A stretch of 64,000 bases of DNA, from the NCBI GenBank assembly GCA_023974075.1, contig JAMFTG010000228.1:1-64000 (forward strand), in the 5' to 3' direction. A program made the position numbers and the translations under genes. Of the stretch, positions 24,545 through 34,522 are shown one piece after another. Each line of letters opens with the position of its first letter. Position 1 is the first letter of the stretch. The notes beneath the pieces are model-generated. The model did no database searches, had not been told where the DNA came from, and saw nothing but the letters and a program-made list of their open reading frames with translations. The stretch comes from Chaenocephalus aceratus (Eukaryota > Chordata > Actinopteri > Perciformes > Channichthyidae).

Positions 24545-26064
24545 CAGAGCCGGCCCGACCCATTAAGCGACATAAGCGGCCGCTAGGGGCCCCCTAGCAA
24601 CAACAACAAAAGGAAAAAATGAAAAAAATAAAAGAATCTCAGTACCACCCGTCGACGTGATAAGCATGTTTAATTAATTGTGTTAATATGCCTAGATTGC
24701 CTACTCTCAAAAACATGTATTATATTATTGAGTCAATAATATAATACATTAACCGTGCTTACCTGAACCTCATCATGACACAAGAGAGGACGGCAGGATT
24801 GTAATTTCCCGTGTTCAGTGAATGCAACAGAGGCAATACCCAGACCAATCAGAGAGTTGAATGGAAATAAACATCCGTCTCATTGGCTCACAGGTACCTA
24901 TCCTGTGAGCTGTGACAATGTTTAAAAACCTCTCAGTCGGACTCAGAGTTTTTGAAGATGGACATAAGGACAATTTTCTTAAAAAGACCACAATTCTCAA
25001 GGAGGCTCACACAACAACCCCAGAGCCACCACCTGAGCCAGGTGAACAAGGTATGTAAATGTCAGTAAACTTCCAAGTTATGCGAACATGTAAGCAAAGC
25101 ATAAATTACAGCTACGTTGACGTTACTTTGAATCGCGGGGGTAAGCGAAACCGTTAGCAAGTAGCTATAGCTAGCCAGATATATTAAATAAACACTTTGT
25201 CATACAATCTAAATGTAATGTTTGTTAGCGTTCCTGGTGATTTCAAAGAAAGCTCTTGGGAAATGTTACTTACTGTTCGACATGAAGCTAGAAGCTACCT
25301 TACAGTACACAGTTGATCCGGAGTCCTGTCAGTTAAAGTGTTTCATAGTTAGCTTAGCTTAGCATCAACCTAGCACTGAAATATATGGATGTTATGTGAC
25401 AGTATTTATGAGAAAAAGTCAGCTGAAATGGTGGCATAGTTGCCACTGCTTTACGTGTCGACAGCATGTTTGAACGTATTTGCAGCAGTAAATGTGGCTG
25501 TTTGGCCACTGACGTTGCCATAACAACACCTGAATTTAAATGTGCAACCTCTTTTTGTGACAGATTTTTGCAAGAAATTATAATTCTTCTGAATGATATT
25601 CCTATTGACAGCTAGTGAACATTATGAAATGGAAGCCAGAGAGAATAAATGAAAAACAATTATGAAATACTATGACAAAACAAGAATACAGTTTAAGTGA
25701 TTTGTAAAATATCCATAAAGAAAAATCTGCTTACAGTTCTGTTTCATCTGGGTGTTGAGATATGTATCCATAGATCTCTTAATGTTGCTTTCAAAGTGCA
25801 GCAGATTGAAGCTTTTAACTTTAATAATTTAAAAAAAAAAAAATCTTCCCGGGGGAGCATGCCCGCGGACCCCCTAGAGGAGGTGAGGACCCCCCTAGAG
25901 GAGGTGAGGTCCACGGTGTTTACATGGTTATTTATACAATATGTGTGCTTATGCTAACATCATAAGAAAAAAGTTGGTTCCGTGTTGTGTGAAGTGAGAA
26001 CGCGTGAGGGGGGCCCCCAAGCCAAAGCTCGCTTAGGGCCCCCAAAAGTCTAGAGCCGGCCCTG
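24545..26064. mobile_element. hAT transposon in intron 0 of copy B
   Basis: Same insertion as 8209-9711: identical 8-bp duplication CCAACCAC (24537-24544 and 26065-26072) and the same ends. It differs by small indels and a tandem duplication of CCCCCTAGAGGAGGTGAGG near 25870-25905. Confidence 0.88.
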
Positions 26065-26348
26065 CCAACCACCCTAATATTGAAAATTTCAATCAGACCT
26101 TTCCTCTCAACGAGGAGACGCACAAAAGTGACACAAACACACTCGAAGGGAAAAAGGACTACAAAGCAACATTTACACCGCAGTGTTGTTAATTAATAAA
26201 TGTCTCTATTCATTCCACACGCTCCTGCATTACTTCACACTACAACCCAGACTACATGTAAACAACACGTTGTCGAGTGCAAGAGGTTGTTTCCTGACCT
26301 GCAGATCTGTGAAGGAAACAACCAAATACACTGAACAACTGAATCTTT

Positions 26349-27540
26349 GTGTCATCCCCTTATCCCCTGCGGTTGTTTTTAGACTCCCTCTCTGCGGTGA
26401 TGGTAAACCAGAAGTTACACCCCATTTTAAACGTTTTTTTAACTAGTGTAGCTTTTTTAATTAGCTATTTATATTGTAGTATTTATCTGTGTATTATTTA
26501 TTATTTATACATATTTCCTATCTATTATTTTACAAATCCTCCTCATCTGGACTCTTTTATGAATTTTAAATGCATGGGTTTCTTGTTTATTATTATTATT
26601 ACCATTTTATATATTTTCTTACATTTTATCTAATATTATTTATATTTTACATGTCACAGTGTATTCTATGTTTGCATGGTGTATTGCATGTTTTCTTATT
26701 TAATTAGGTTCCAAATGAGGTTATATCTTTTATTATGTTTTATATATTATTAATCCCCCGTTTCCTATTCAAACATTTATATTATTTTATTTATGTTCTA
26801 GTTATTACTTTACATTTTATTTTTAAATGGACGTTGGAGCCCCCCGCAGGGAAACACCCTGAAATAACCCTTTAATAAAGTATTTTTAAACATCATCCGA
26901 GGCGTGTCCCGTGTCTCCCCTGCACCCCCCCTCTCGACCTCGGCCTGGGTTTTAAACACTTTTAGGGACACTTGGTTGACTTTACTTTAACATATTTTCC
27001 CTCCCTACTAACCCGTGTTTATTTTATATATTACCTTTTTTGTACCTTATTACTATATTTCATAGTTCTCTATATTATGTTTTATATACTTTATGCTATC
27101 TTGGAACATTTTGGTTGGTGGGATTTTTCACGAAAGATTTGTATGTGTTTATTTATCATTTACTTTTTCACACTAATTTTACCTGCATGCCGATGTTAAG
27201 CAAAGTCAACCTCGGTCCTTTTAGCAAGATGTTTTTAATCCACTCACCAGGTATTTTACCAGATGTTGTGGGACACAGCCTCGCACCCCCCCCTCGGGGG
27301 GCAGGAGTACAGGTTGTATCCCCGCCGCATACGCTCCGTGCTTCAGCCGCTGCTCTCCTCTATCCCTTTTATTGCATTTTCTTTATTTCATTGCATTTTT
27401 TTAACCCAGACCAAACAGGGCTTTTATAAACTTTTATTGGTTTTATTACAGGAGTTTTTAAATTGGTTTTTAAACTAAAATATTTACCCGAGAGCCCGTG
27501 CACCAGGATGCGCTCCTACGTGCGTTCCCCAAAACCCTAA
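26349..27540. other. Non-coding stretch upstream of B, origin unknown
   Basis: Homology to copy A stops near 26348. What follows is AT-rich with ATT-rich runs, AATAAA signals and C-rich blocks. Open frames here are low-complexity and show no family resemblance. No exon 0 or promoter like those of A or C was found. Confidence 0.4.
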
Positions 27541-27605
27541 TGGAGGAAAAGAGAGAGGGTTTTATTTTCGGACACTTCGTGAGTCTCCTGCATGGATGTA
27601 TAATA
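27541..27605. other. Short relic of SNTX-like intron 1
   Basis: The GGAAAAGAGAGAGGGTTTTATTTTCGGACACTTCGTGAGTCTCCTG-type block matches the intron 1 sequence of copies A-C (for example about 7488-7540). It lies alone, far from any exon, as a fragment of another unit. Confidence 0.5.
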
Positions 27606-28299
27606 CGAACTGGATACAGCGTGGGAGGCGGGCCCTCATTCATTCCTATGAGAGTTGCTCAATGGGCATGATGACAAAATGGGCCAACTTTTGAGAGAGC
27701 GAAACGTCACAGATTACCCGGCATGCCTGAGAAGTACCCGTATGTGCACTCATAGCGCATGCGCAACTTTAACCACGCCGCCCAAAAGGCTTGTTCACAT
27801 TAAGCACGTGAATTTGCGTACACGTAACAGCACCGCGCGTTCATGACAGCATGGTATGGATTTATATTAACGAGGCGGCAGTTAGCAGCTAGCGGCTAGC
27901 TAGTAAATTATGCAAAGTTATACACATCAATCGTTATGTACTTTTATATTACGCTGACATCAGGATCTAGTGATCCAAGCAACAGAGCTTCATTTAGCAT
28001 GATACTTGTGTGGGTTGTTCATTAAACCACTTGGTAATATATAAAAATGTATATGTTGAAGCCTGTTATGATCAATTGTGAGTTAAAACTTTATCTAAAA
28101 AGTAAAGCTGATGATGGATTACTGTGGTGGAGTTAAAATAACAATAGCCTATTTCTTTTTTAAATGTGATGGAGTAGAAGGATAGTAACTGTGAGTATTC
28201 ATGTTAAGTAGCCCACAAGTAACTAAAACAATTGCAAGTGTAATAAGAAGCTACAGGAACGTTAATCTACGTCAGTAATATTAACTTTATTTAATACAA
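27606..28299. other. Intergenic stretch, no gene seen
   Basis: AT-rich DNA without coding or repeat signals that could be assigned, apart from short GCTAGC/TTAGC runs near 27880-27905. Confidence 0.4.
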
Positions 28300-28309
28300 C
28301 ATTTACGGT

Positions 28310-29390
28310 ACAAGATTTACATCCTACAGCCCATGTAGTATACTATTTTACAAATGATGAATTACAGCAAACATGTGCAATATATCCATCCTTACAGCTC
28401 CGTGGGCTGGCAGTAAGGCGATATGGTCCGTTGTTATTGTGCATCCATGGGTAAAGAGAAACTCATGTAGTGCTGAACACGTAACATGAACGTGCCGGGC
28501 GGCGCGGTCCCGTGGGTTAGATGCGCGTTCATAATGCAGAGGGAAATAACTCTCAGAATAACGTTATTAGCACATTTTTACAACTTGAGGAACGAATGTT
28601 TTTAATAAGGGCGATACCAACGTTCATACTGGGTAGTTTACAAATTATCCAACGAGATACAGACCACTCTTTCCCCATGTAAGTCAATGGGAAAAAGTGT
28701 TTCCGAGCCCAGCAACCTAAAGGAAGTGTAGTACCGCCGTTTGACCAGCACGAATATTCTCATCAGACTCCGGCGCACTTCCTGGGGCTTGCTGCAGACT
28801 CGCTGTTTGAGGGCTTGATAGCCCACTCCCCCTCCACACTCGTTGCTTTGGAACAGCCCTCAATATGGCGGACCCTCTGCGTGAACGCGCAAACGGAGGG
28901 GTAGGGTGTAGGGGGCGGTTTGGGAATGGGCCGAAAAGTGTTTGTTTTTCGAGAAGGGTCTAGCTGCGGCCGCGGCCAGTACACGGCGGTACACGACACA
29001 CCCACCTGACACGACACTACGGTGGCTGAGAAGGGTCTAGCTGCGGCCGCGGACAGTGGAGGTTGAACCAAGCCCCCAGGAGTGCGCCGGAGTCTTGTGG
29101 CCAAACGGCGGTACTACACTTCCTTTGTGGTCTCTAACTCGTTGGATAATTTTTTTTAAACTAAATAAACTACCCAGTGTGAACGTTCCCGGGTAGCAGT
29201 TCTCTTCCCTCCCTTCAATCTAACCCTTCCCTTCCCCCCATCCTAACCCTAACCACTCCCTACCTTTTTACCTAATCCTAATCTTCCTTCCTCCCTCCTA
29301 AACCTAAACCCCAAAACCTCTCCTACTGTAAGAAATTAAAATCAATGTTTATACTACATGGGCTGTATGATGTAAATCTCGTCAATTCAC
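28310..29390. mobile_element. Foldback element with long inverted arms
   Basis: The left part (28310-28801) and right part (about 29066-29390) are partial reverse complements: the CAGCCCATGTAGTATAC end at 28330 faces GTTTATACTACATGGGCTG at 29349, and the GGAAGTGTAGTACCGCC block at 28725 faces its complement near 29105. A GC-rich centre contains two copies of GAGAAGGGTCTAGCTGCGG. A direct copy of the left arm (about 28410-28801) occurs at 50303-50697. Non-coding. Confidence 0.6.
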
Positions 29391-29828
29391 TTTTAACGGT
29401 GGTGCCTCTCAGCCACCGTAGTGTCGTGTCAGGTGGGCGTATCGTGTACCATCGTGTACCGCTGTGTACTGGCCGCGGCCGCAGCTAGACCATATTGTGT
29501 TTTTCGCGCGCTTCAGCCGGACAGTGAAAGTGAGTGCACCGCTCTAATGGGTCCGACTAGAATGACGAATAACGTTAGTTCCGCCTATTCCGTCATTGGG
29601 TGCGTTTCACTTCGGTTAAATTGATTCCTTGCGTCCCTCACTTGCGTCGTTTCCCTGCGACTAGTCCCTCCCACCAGGGAAGCATGGAGAGACGCAAGGA
29701 AACCACGAGAAGCAGGGAAATGAGTTTTAAGAGCAATGGGACGTCCTTTCCTCCGGAGCGTCACGTGAAGCGACGTCCGTTTGTGATGACGCTGCACAGC
29801 TGATGTCTGACAGCAGCCAGCTCTGCTT

Positions 29829-30411
29829 GTCACTACCCGATCCGTCCCCCTGCCCGATCGGTACTGCGATTGTGCGAGATGGTCCGCCATATTGGACAAC
29901 TCCGGACGGCAACCCAAGATGGACACTTGACATAGTGGCTTTTAGCAAAGCTCAAAAAGAAAACTCGAGAGAGATGAGTTATTGTTGTTACAACGTGACT
30001 TCACTATTATTTAACAACTCTTTTATTGGGTTCTTTTATTTGGGGTAGATTGTCAGAATAAGTGAGGAATGAATGTAACTTCTGTTAGACAGCTATCATA
30101 CTGAATACATATTTACTGTGAATGTATGCAAAAATGTATGGCATATGGCTGTCTAACAGAAGTTAAATCTATTTCTCACTTATTCTGACAATGTACTTAA
30201 CCCCAAATAAAATGACCCAATAAAAAGAGTTGTTAAATAATAGTGAAGTCACGTTGTAATAACAATAACTCATCTCTCTCGAGTTTTCTTTTTGAGCTTT
30301 TCTAAAAGCCACTGTGTCAAGTGTCCATCTTGGGTTGCCGTCCAGACTTCCGGACCATCTCGCACATGCGCAGTACCGATCGGGCAGGGGGACGGATCGG
30401 GTAGTGACACT
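29829..30411. mobile_element. Foldback/hairpin element, about 260-bp arms
   Basis: The outer ends GTCACTACCCGATCC and its complement GGATCGGGTAGTGAC face each other. The arms stay highly similar inward to TGTTAGACAGC / GCTGTCTAACA around 30087 and 30160, leaving a loop of roughly 55 bases. It would fold into one long hairpin if transcribed. Short open frames in it are artefacts. Confidence 0.8.
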
Positions 30412-31791
30412 GCTCTGTCCCCGTTGTTTTCACACACGCCCCCGCCTCTGTTAGTAACATTTACTGACATAAACATTTGTATCATCTGTTGTAGACCCAA
30501 ATAAATAAAATAAAATAAGAACTCATTCTCAAAAAAGATAAACGCCATTCTTAAAATGTATAAACGAACAATAGTTCGATTAATATTGGATAGAGTGCAC
30601 AATAGAAATAACATAATTGAGAGAAGAAAAAGCGATATGTTACAAACTGGTTTTATTAAGTTTTTCACAAAAATAGAGGATTTACAAGAACCAAAAAATA
30701 ACAAAAGAAAGATACAAAATGGTTTTACAAAGACACAAGGTCAACGTACAAAAGCAACAGGTTCACAAGTGAGCCCCTGAGAGCCGTCTAAAGAGCCCAC
30801 GGTCCAAGAGTCAAGACCCCGAGTCAAGCCTAAAGGAAAAGTCCCCAAGCTCTCAACGAACTCGTTTCTCTTCACTCATCATCTTTTATAGTCCCTTCCC
30901 TCCTCCCTCTCTGCATCAGGTGTTTTCCCCTCTTCTCTCTTTGAGGGAGAAGGAGGTTCAATTCTTACATAATGAATCAATTACAAATGTACAGTTAAAA
31001 TGTAAACAAATGAAGACTATAGTAATGATAAGCAATTTTAACAAAAGGGAATATGAACATTTTTATGAAAGCAAAACACATTTTCAATGTCATGTTTGGA
31101 ATTTAGTTTTCCTTTTAACTTCAAAATGTAACAAATATGCAAACGTTATACTTTAATTTATTAACAGAAACAAACTTAACACAACTGTCTCTCTTGTCTC
31201 TGAGATGTGTTGCTCCTGGATGTTGGACCTAAAACCATCAAGTCTGCACATAGTTCACTCTCATCCTGTGTGCATTGTTGTCCTCAACCGTTGTAACCGT
31301 TGTCAAGGTGTCAAAACCACAACGCCTTCCTAGAATTGTGGTTGGAACTTTTATGCTTTGCTTGCACCTTCTAAAATGTGCATTGGTCAAGAGTTCAGGA
31401 TGTTCGGTCTAGTTTCACAAGTCTGGTTCACATGTCTGATGATAAGACATTATTGAGACATACATCCTTTCCATCAAACCAATTTACGGCCAATTTAGCA
31501 TTTGTTATCAATGGTAAGCTTAATAGAGCTAGGTGAGGTAAAAGTGAGGTCTGTCACGGCCACTTAAACAGCAGATCTGTCAACAGTAGAATATTGTAAA
31601 TGACCCTATTAACTAGTTCCTAGTTGCCAGCTGCAGTGATTGGTGACTGTTGTCCAAACAAAGGAAAACGGGCAGCTAATATTGAGACATTAATGACTTT
31701 GGGGTATTTTCTGGATATAAAGGTCAATAATGGAAAATCCTTGAGATCCAAATTAGTTGAGACCCAGTGGTGATTAATACTGTGATTTCTA
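30412..31791. other. Intergenic stretch, no gene seen
   Basis: AT-rich non-coding DNA. Short frames (for example 30556-30780 and 30920-31156) have no recognisable domain and no paralogue in the window. Nothing could be assigned. Confidence 0.4.
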
Positions 31792-31795
31792 TTAA

Positions 31796-32447
31796 CCCTT
31801 GTGTTGTGTTCGAAAGCTGTTACCGTTCATGGTGTTCGCGGGTCAATTTGCACCCATGATGTATCTCAGTCCAAAACACTCAACACATATTGCACACGTG
31901 CATGTGTGAGTTCAGGTTCAAGTGTTAGAGTACATTTTCTTTGAGAAAGGTGGAGTTCCAGAGGGAGGGGAGACCAGGTGCATGTTGAGAAAAAGTATTG
32001 TTACAGTGGATGAACACCCCAACACCAAATGATAAACTTTTTTAACTAAATTACTATATTTGTCAAAATCAGTTTTGTAGCTGTTGTGGAGGATATCACG
32101 AAGCCTCGTTCCGATAAAAAAAACTAGAGCGTAGTTTTAATAATAATAAATTATATTTAGATAGCGCCTTTCAAGGGACCCAAGGTCGCTGTACATGGTG
32201 GACAAACAAAACAAACAGACCATCAAAGGGCAAACCAAAAATAAAGGAAGCCGGGGGACCAGAAAAGGGCTCGGGCCTGAAGGCCGGGGTGAACAGGTGT
32301 GTTTTTAATGATGATTTGAAGATGTCCAGGGAGGCAGCATTACGGATCTCGACAGGAAGTGCATTCCAGAGGGTGGGGGCTGAGCGCCCTGTCACCAATT
32401 ATTATATCTTGAAACGGGTCACGGGAGACCCGAACACAACATAAGGG
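31796..32447. mobile_element. piggyBac-type non-autonomous element
   Basis: A 652-bp element has ends CCCTTGTGTTGTGTTCG / CCCTTATGTTGTGTTCG and TTAA duplications (31792-31795 and 32448-32451), the signature of piggyBac-like elements. Internal GGGTCA/TGACCC-type motifs occur near both ends. A LINE tail is nested inside it. Confidence 0.8.
32140..32398 (-). mobile_element. L2-like LINE 3' tail
   Basis: The minus-strand frame ends with the LINE polyprotein C-terminus (GRSAPTLWNALPVEIRNA...FKSSLKTHLF), then a 3' UTR with CTTGAAAGGCGCTATCTAAA and a (TTA)n tail. Severely 5'-truncated. Confidence 0.75.
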
Positions 32448-32451
32448 TTAA

Positions 32452-33164
32452 GACCCTAAACAAATATTTGTTATCCTTTATTAACAGAAGCACATTACAC
32501 ACTCAATGTGAACTCAACAGTCTTTTATTTGTATTGATCACTAGATGTTTGTCTTTACACATTAATTTCTGTTCCAACCTTTTCATATTGAATTCATTGC
32601 ATACATACATTTTAACCTTTCATTTAACAAAAGCCAACATTGACATTACGCCTTCAGTTATTGTGGAAAGCCAAAGAAAATGCACGGTATAACATTTTAA
32701 AAGCATTCATTCATGATGTATACTTTTTTCTTCTAAACCAAAAGCAATCAAAGAACAAATTAGTTTACAGTACATTACTATAGTTCAGAATGTTAACTTC
32801 TTGGTTCTTGACGATCTGTCACCCTGTTGATATTTTGTAACTCACCACTGAAATAACTGATACTACTATAAATCACATCAATCAACAAAATCAAAAAGGG
32901 GATTTTGAATATTAACAAGGAGGTATTCCAGAGGGTCAGACTGTATCATGGAGGTCAAGAAAACAAAGATCCCACATCGTCCACACCTGTTTTCACAGCG
33001 GAACAAAGGTTGTCAATCATTGAGGAGTTGTCCTCAGCCTTTCCTCCTCTTCTCTTATTCTCCTCATCCCCTCCTCCATTTCTTTTTTGCCAGCTGCTTT
33101 TTGCTTTTCCTGCTTCTATCTTTTTCTCCTCATCTTCTCCTCAATTTTCTCTCACAAGCTGCCT
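32452..33164. other. 3' flank of the second GIMAP exon
   Basis: After the stop codon of the GIMAP exon, GA-rich sequence at about 33010-33164 (minus strand) still resembles a charged coiled-coil coding tail but contains stops, suggesting that the tail was shortened in this copy. The rest is AT-rich with no gene. Confidence 0.4.
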
Positions 33165-33925
33165 TTATGACCTCTCCATATCCTCTTTGCTTTTCTTCAA
33201 TTCTTCCTCATACTTTTTAGTTATCTTCTTCACCACTTCCTCCCGCTCTTTGCGCATTTCCTCTTCTCTCTCTTTAAGGATCCGTTGTTTCTCCTCTTCT
33301 AGCTCCCTCTCTGCCTCCTGGAACATGTCATTGGTGTAATGGCTTCCTCCGTTCTTCTCTGCTATGTTTCTGATCTTGTCGAGCAGCCCTCTGACCTGAG
33401 AACGATCCTTCAGGTTATTATTGAAGACGTGGTACTGCCCGTTACATCTGGCCACAAGTTCCGTCAGATCTTCACTTTCCTTCAAGAACTCTTCGATAGG
33501 TTTCCCTTCGAGCCGGTCACCGTGGGTAAAGAGAACCATGCAGTATCTGTCTGCATCTTCTCCAAAGAGTTCCTGAATCTTCTGAACTGTCTGCTTTTCT
33601 TCCTTTGTGAATCTGCCCAGTTTGATGACGATCAGGAAGACGTGGGGTCCAGGAGCAGCAAAAGCAATGCATTTGTTGGTCTTCTCTTCATCAGTTCTGG
33701 TGTCAAACAGACCTGGAGTGTCAATAACCTTAACTCTTCGTCCATCAACTTCACCAAAGGCATTAGAACAGTTTACAGTTATGGATTTAGCAGAGAACTT
33801 TGATTTAAAGTGCTCTTTTCCCAGAATGGTGTTTCCGGTGGCGCTCTTCCCAACTCCGGTCTTCCCCACCATCACAATCCGGAGCACAGCGTTATTGTAT
33901 GTGTTCGATTCTGATCGGAGAAAGG
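33165..33925 (-). CDS. GIMAP/AIG1-type GTPase exon (downstream of copy C)
   Basis: Paralogue of 19022-19764: 252 codons from a phase-1 acceptor (TTTTTTTCAG), with upstream coding exon(s) not identified. It has G1 GKTGVGKSATGNT, G3 DTPGLFD and G4 THGD. A few residues between DTPGLFD and IAFAAPGP are missing relative to the other copy. The tail (EEEKQRILKEREEEMRKEREEVVKK) is a longer predicted coiled coil ending in KEDMERS. Role as for the family: a GTP-binding, membrane-associated regulator in immune cells. It lies about 0.6 kb past the stop of copy C, same strand, repeating the arrangement seen at copy B, so the pair was duplicated as a unit. Confidence 0.8.
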
Positions 33926-34522
33926 CTGAAAAAAATGAAGAAATATTTATCAATATCTGAACAATGTTGAAAGTGAGGGGGGTGGCTCAAGATGCTTTAA
34001 TAATCTAGAACATGTCTAGAAGTCATTCATTGATGTTTTTCATGTATTCCTGTAGACGCTATTCTCACCATAGAAAGCGTTTATTAGGTGAATGGCAGGT
34101 TTGGAGATAAAGGTAGTTAGTCTGTCAATGTCAAGTGATGCACCTTGAAGGGACCTTGTTTTTTTTTTTCTGGAGCAAGAGAGAGGCACCATGATGAACT
34201 CAAATACTGGAAATTAAAATCACACTAAATTGACCTCTTGATGCGTACCACCTGAACTGACATGGTGCAGCTGTGGCCTTGAGCTGAACGTTTATTTGAA
34301 TAAGAAAACGTTTTTTACAAATAGTCACTACAACATGTTTAGTTTCTATCTGTCATACTTCTACAAATTACCCCATTTTGAGCCTAAACAAACTTTGAAG
34401 GGTATAAGTTGCCTTTAGTTATAATCAGGAGCCCAAACAGACTTCTGACTGGCTACCCCTAAATATGTAGTCTTGTGAAGAATGTAATGCAAGCAACTAA
34501 ACGCAGAGTCGCATTCTCAAAA

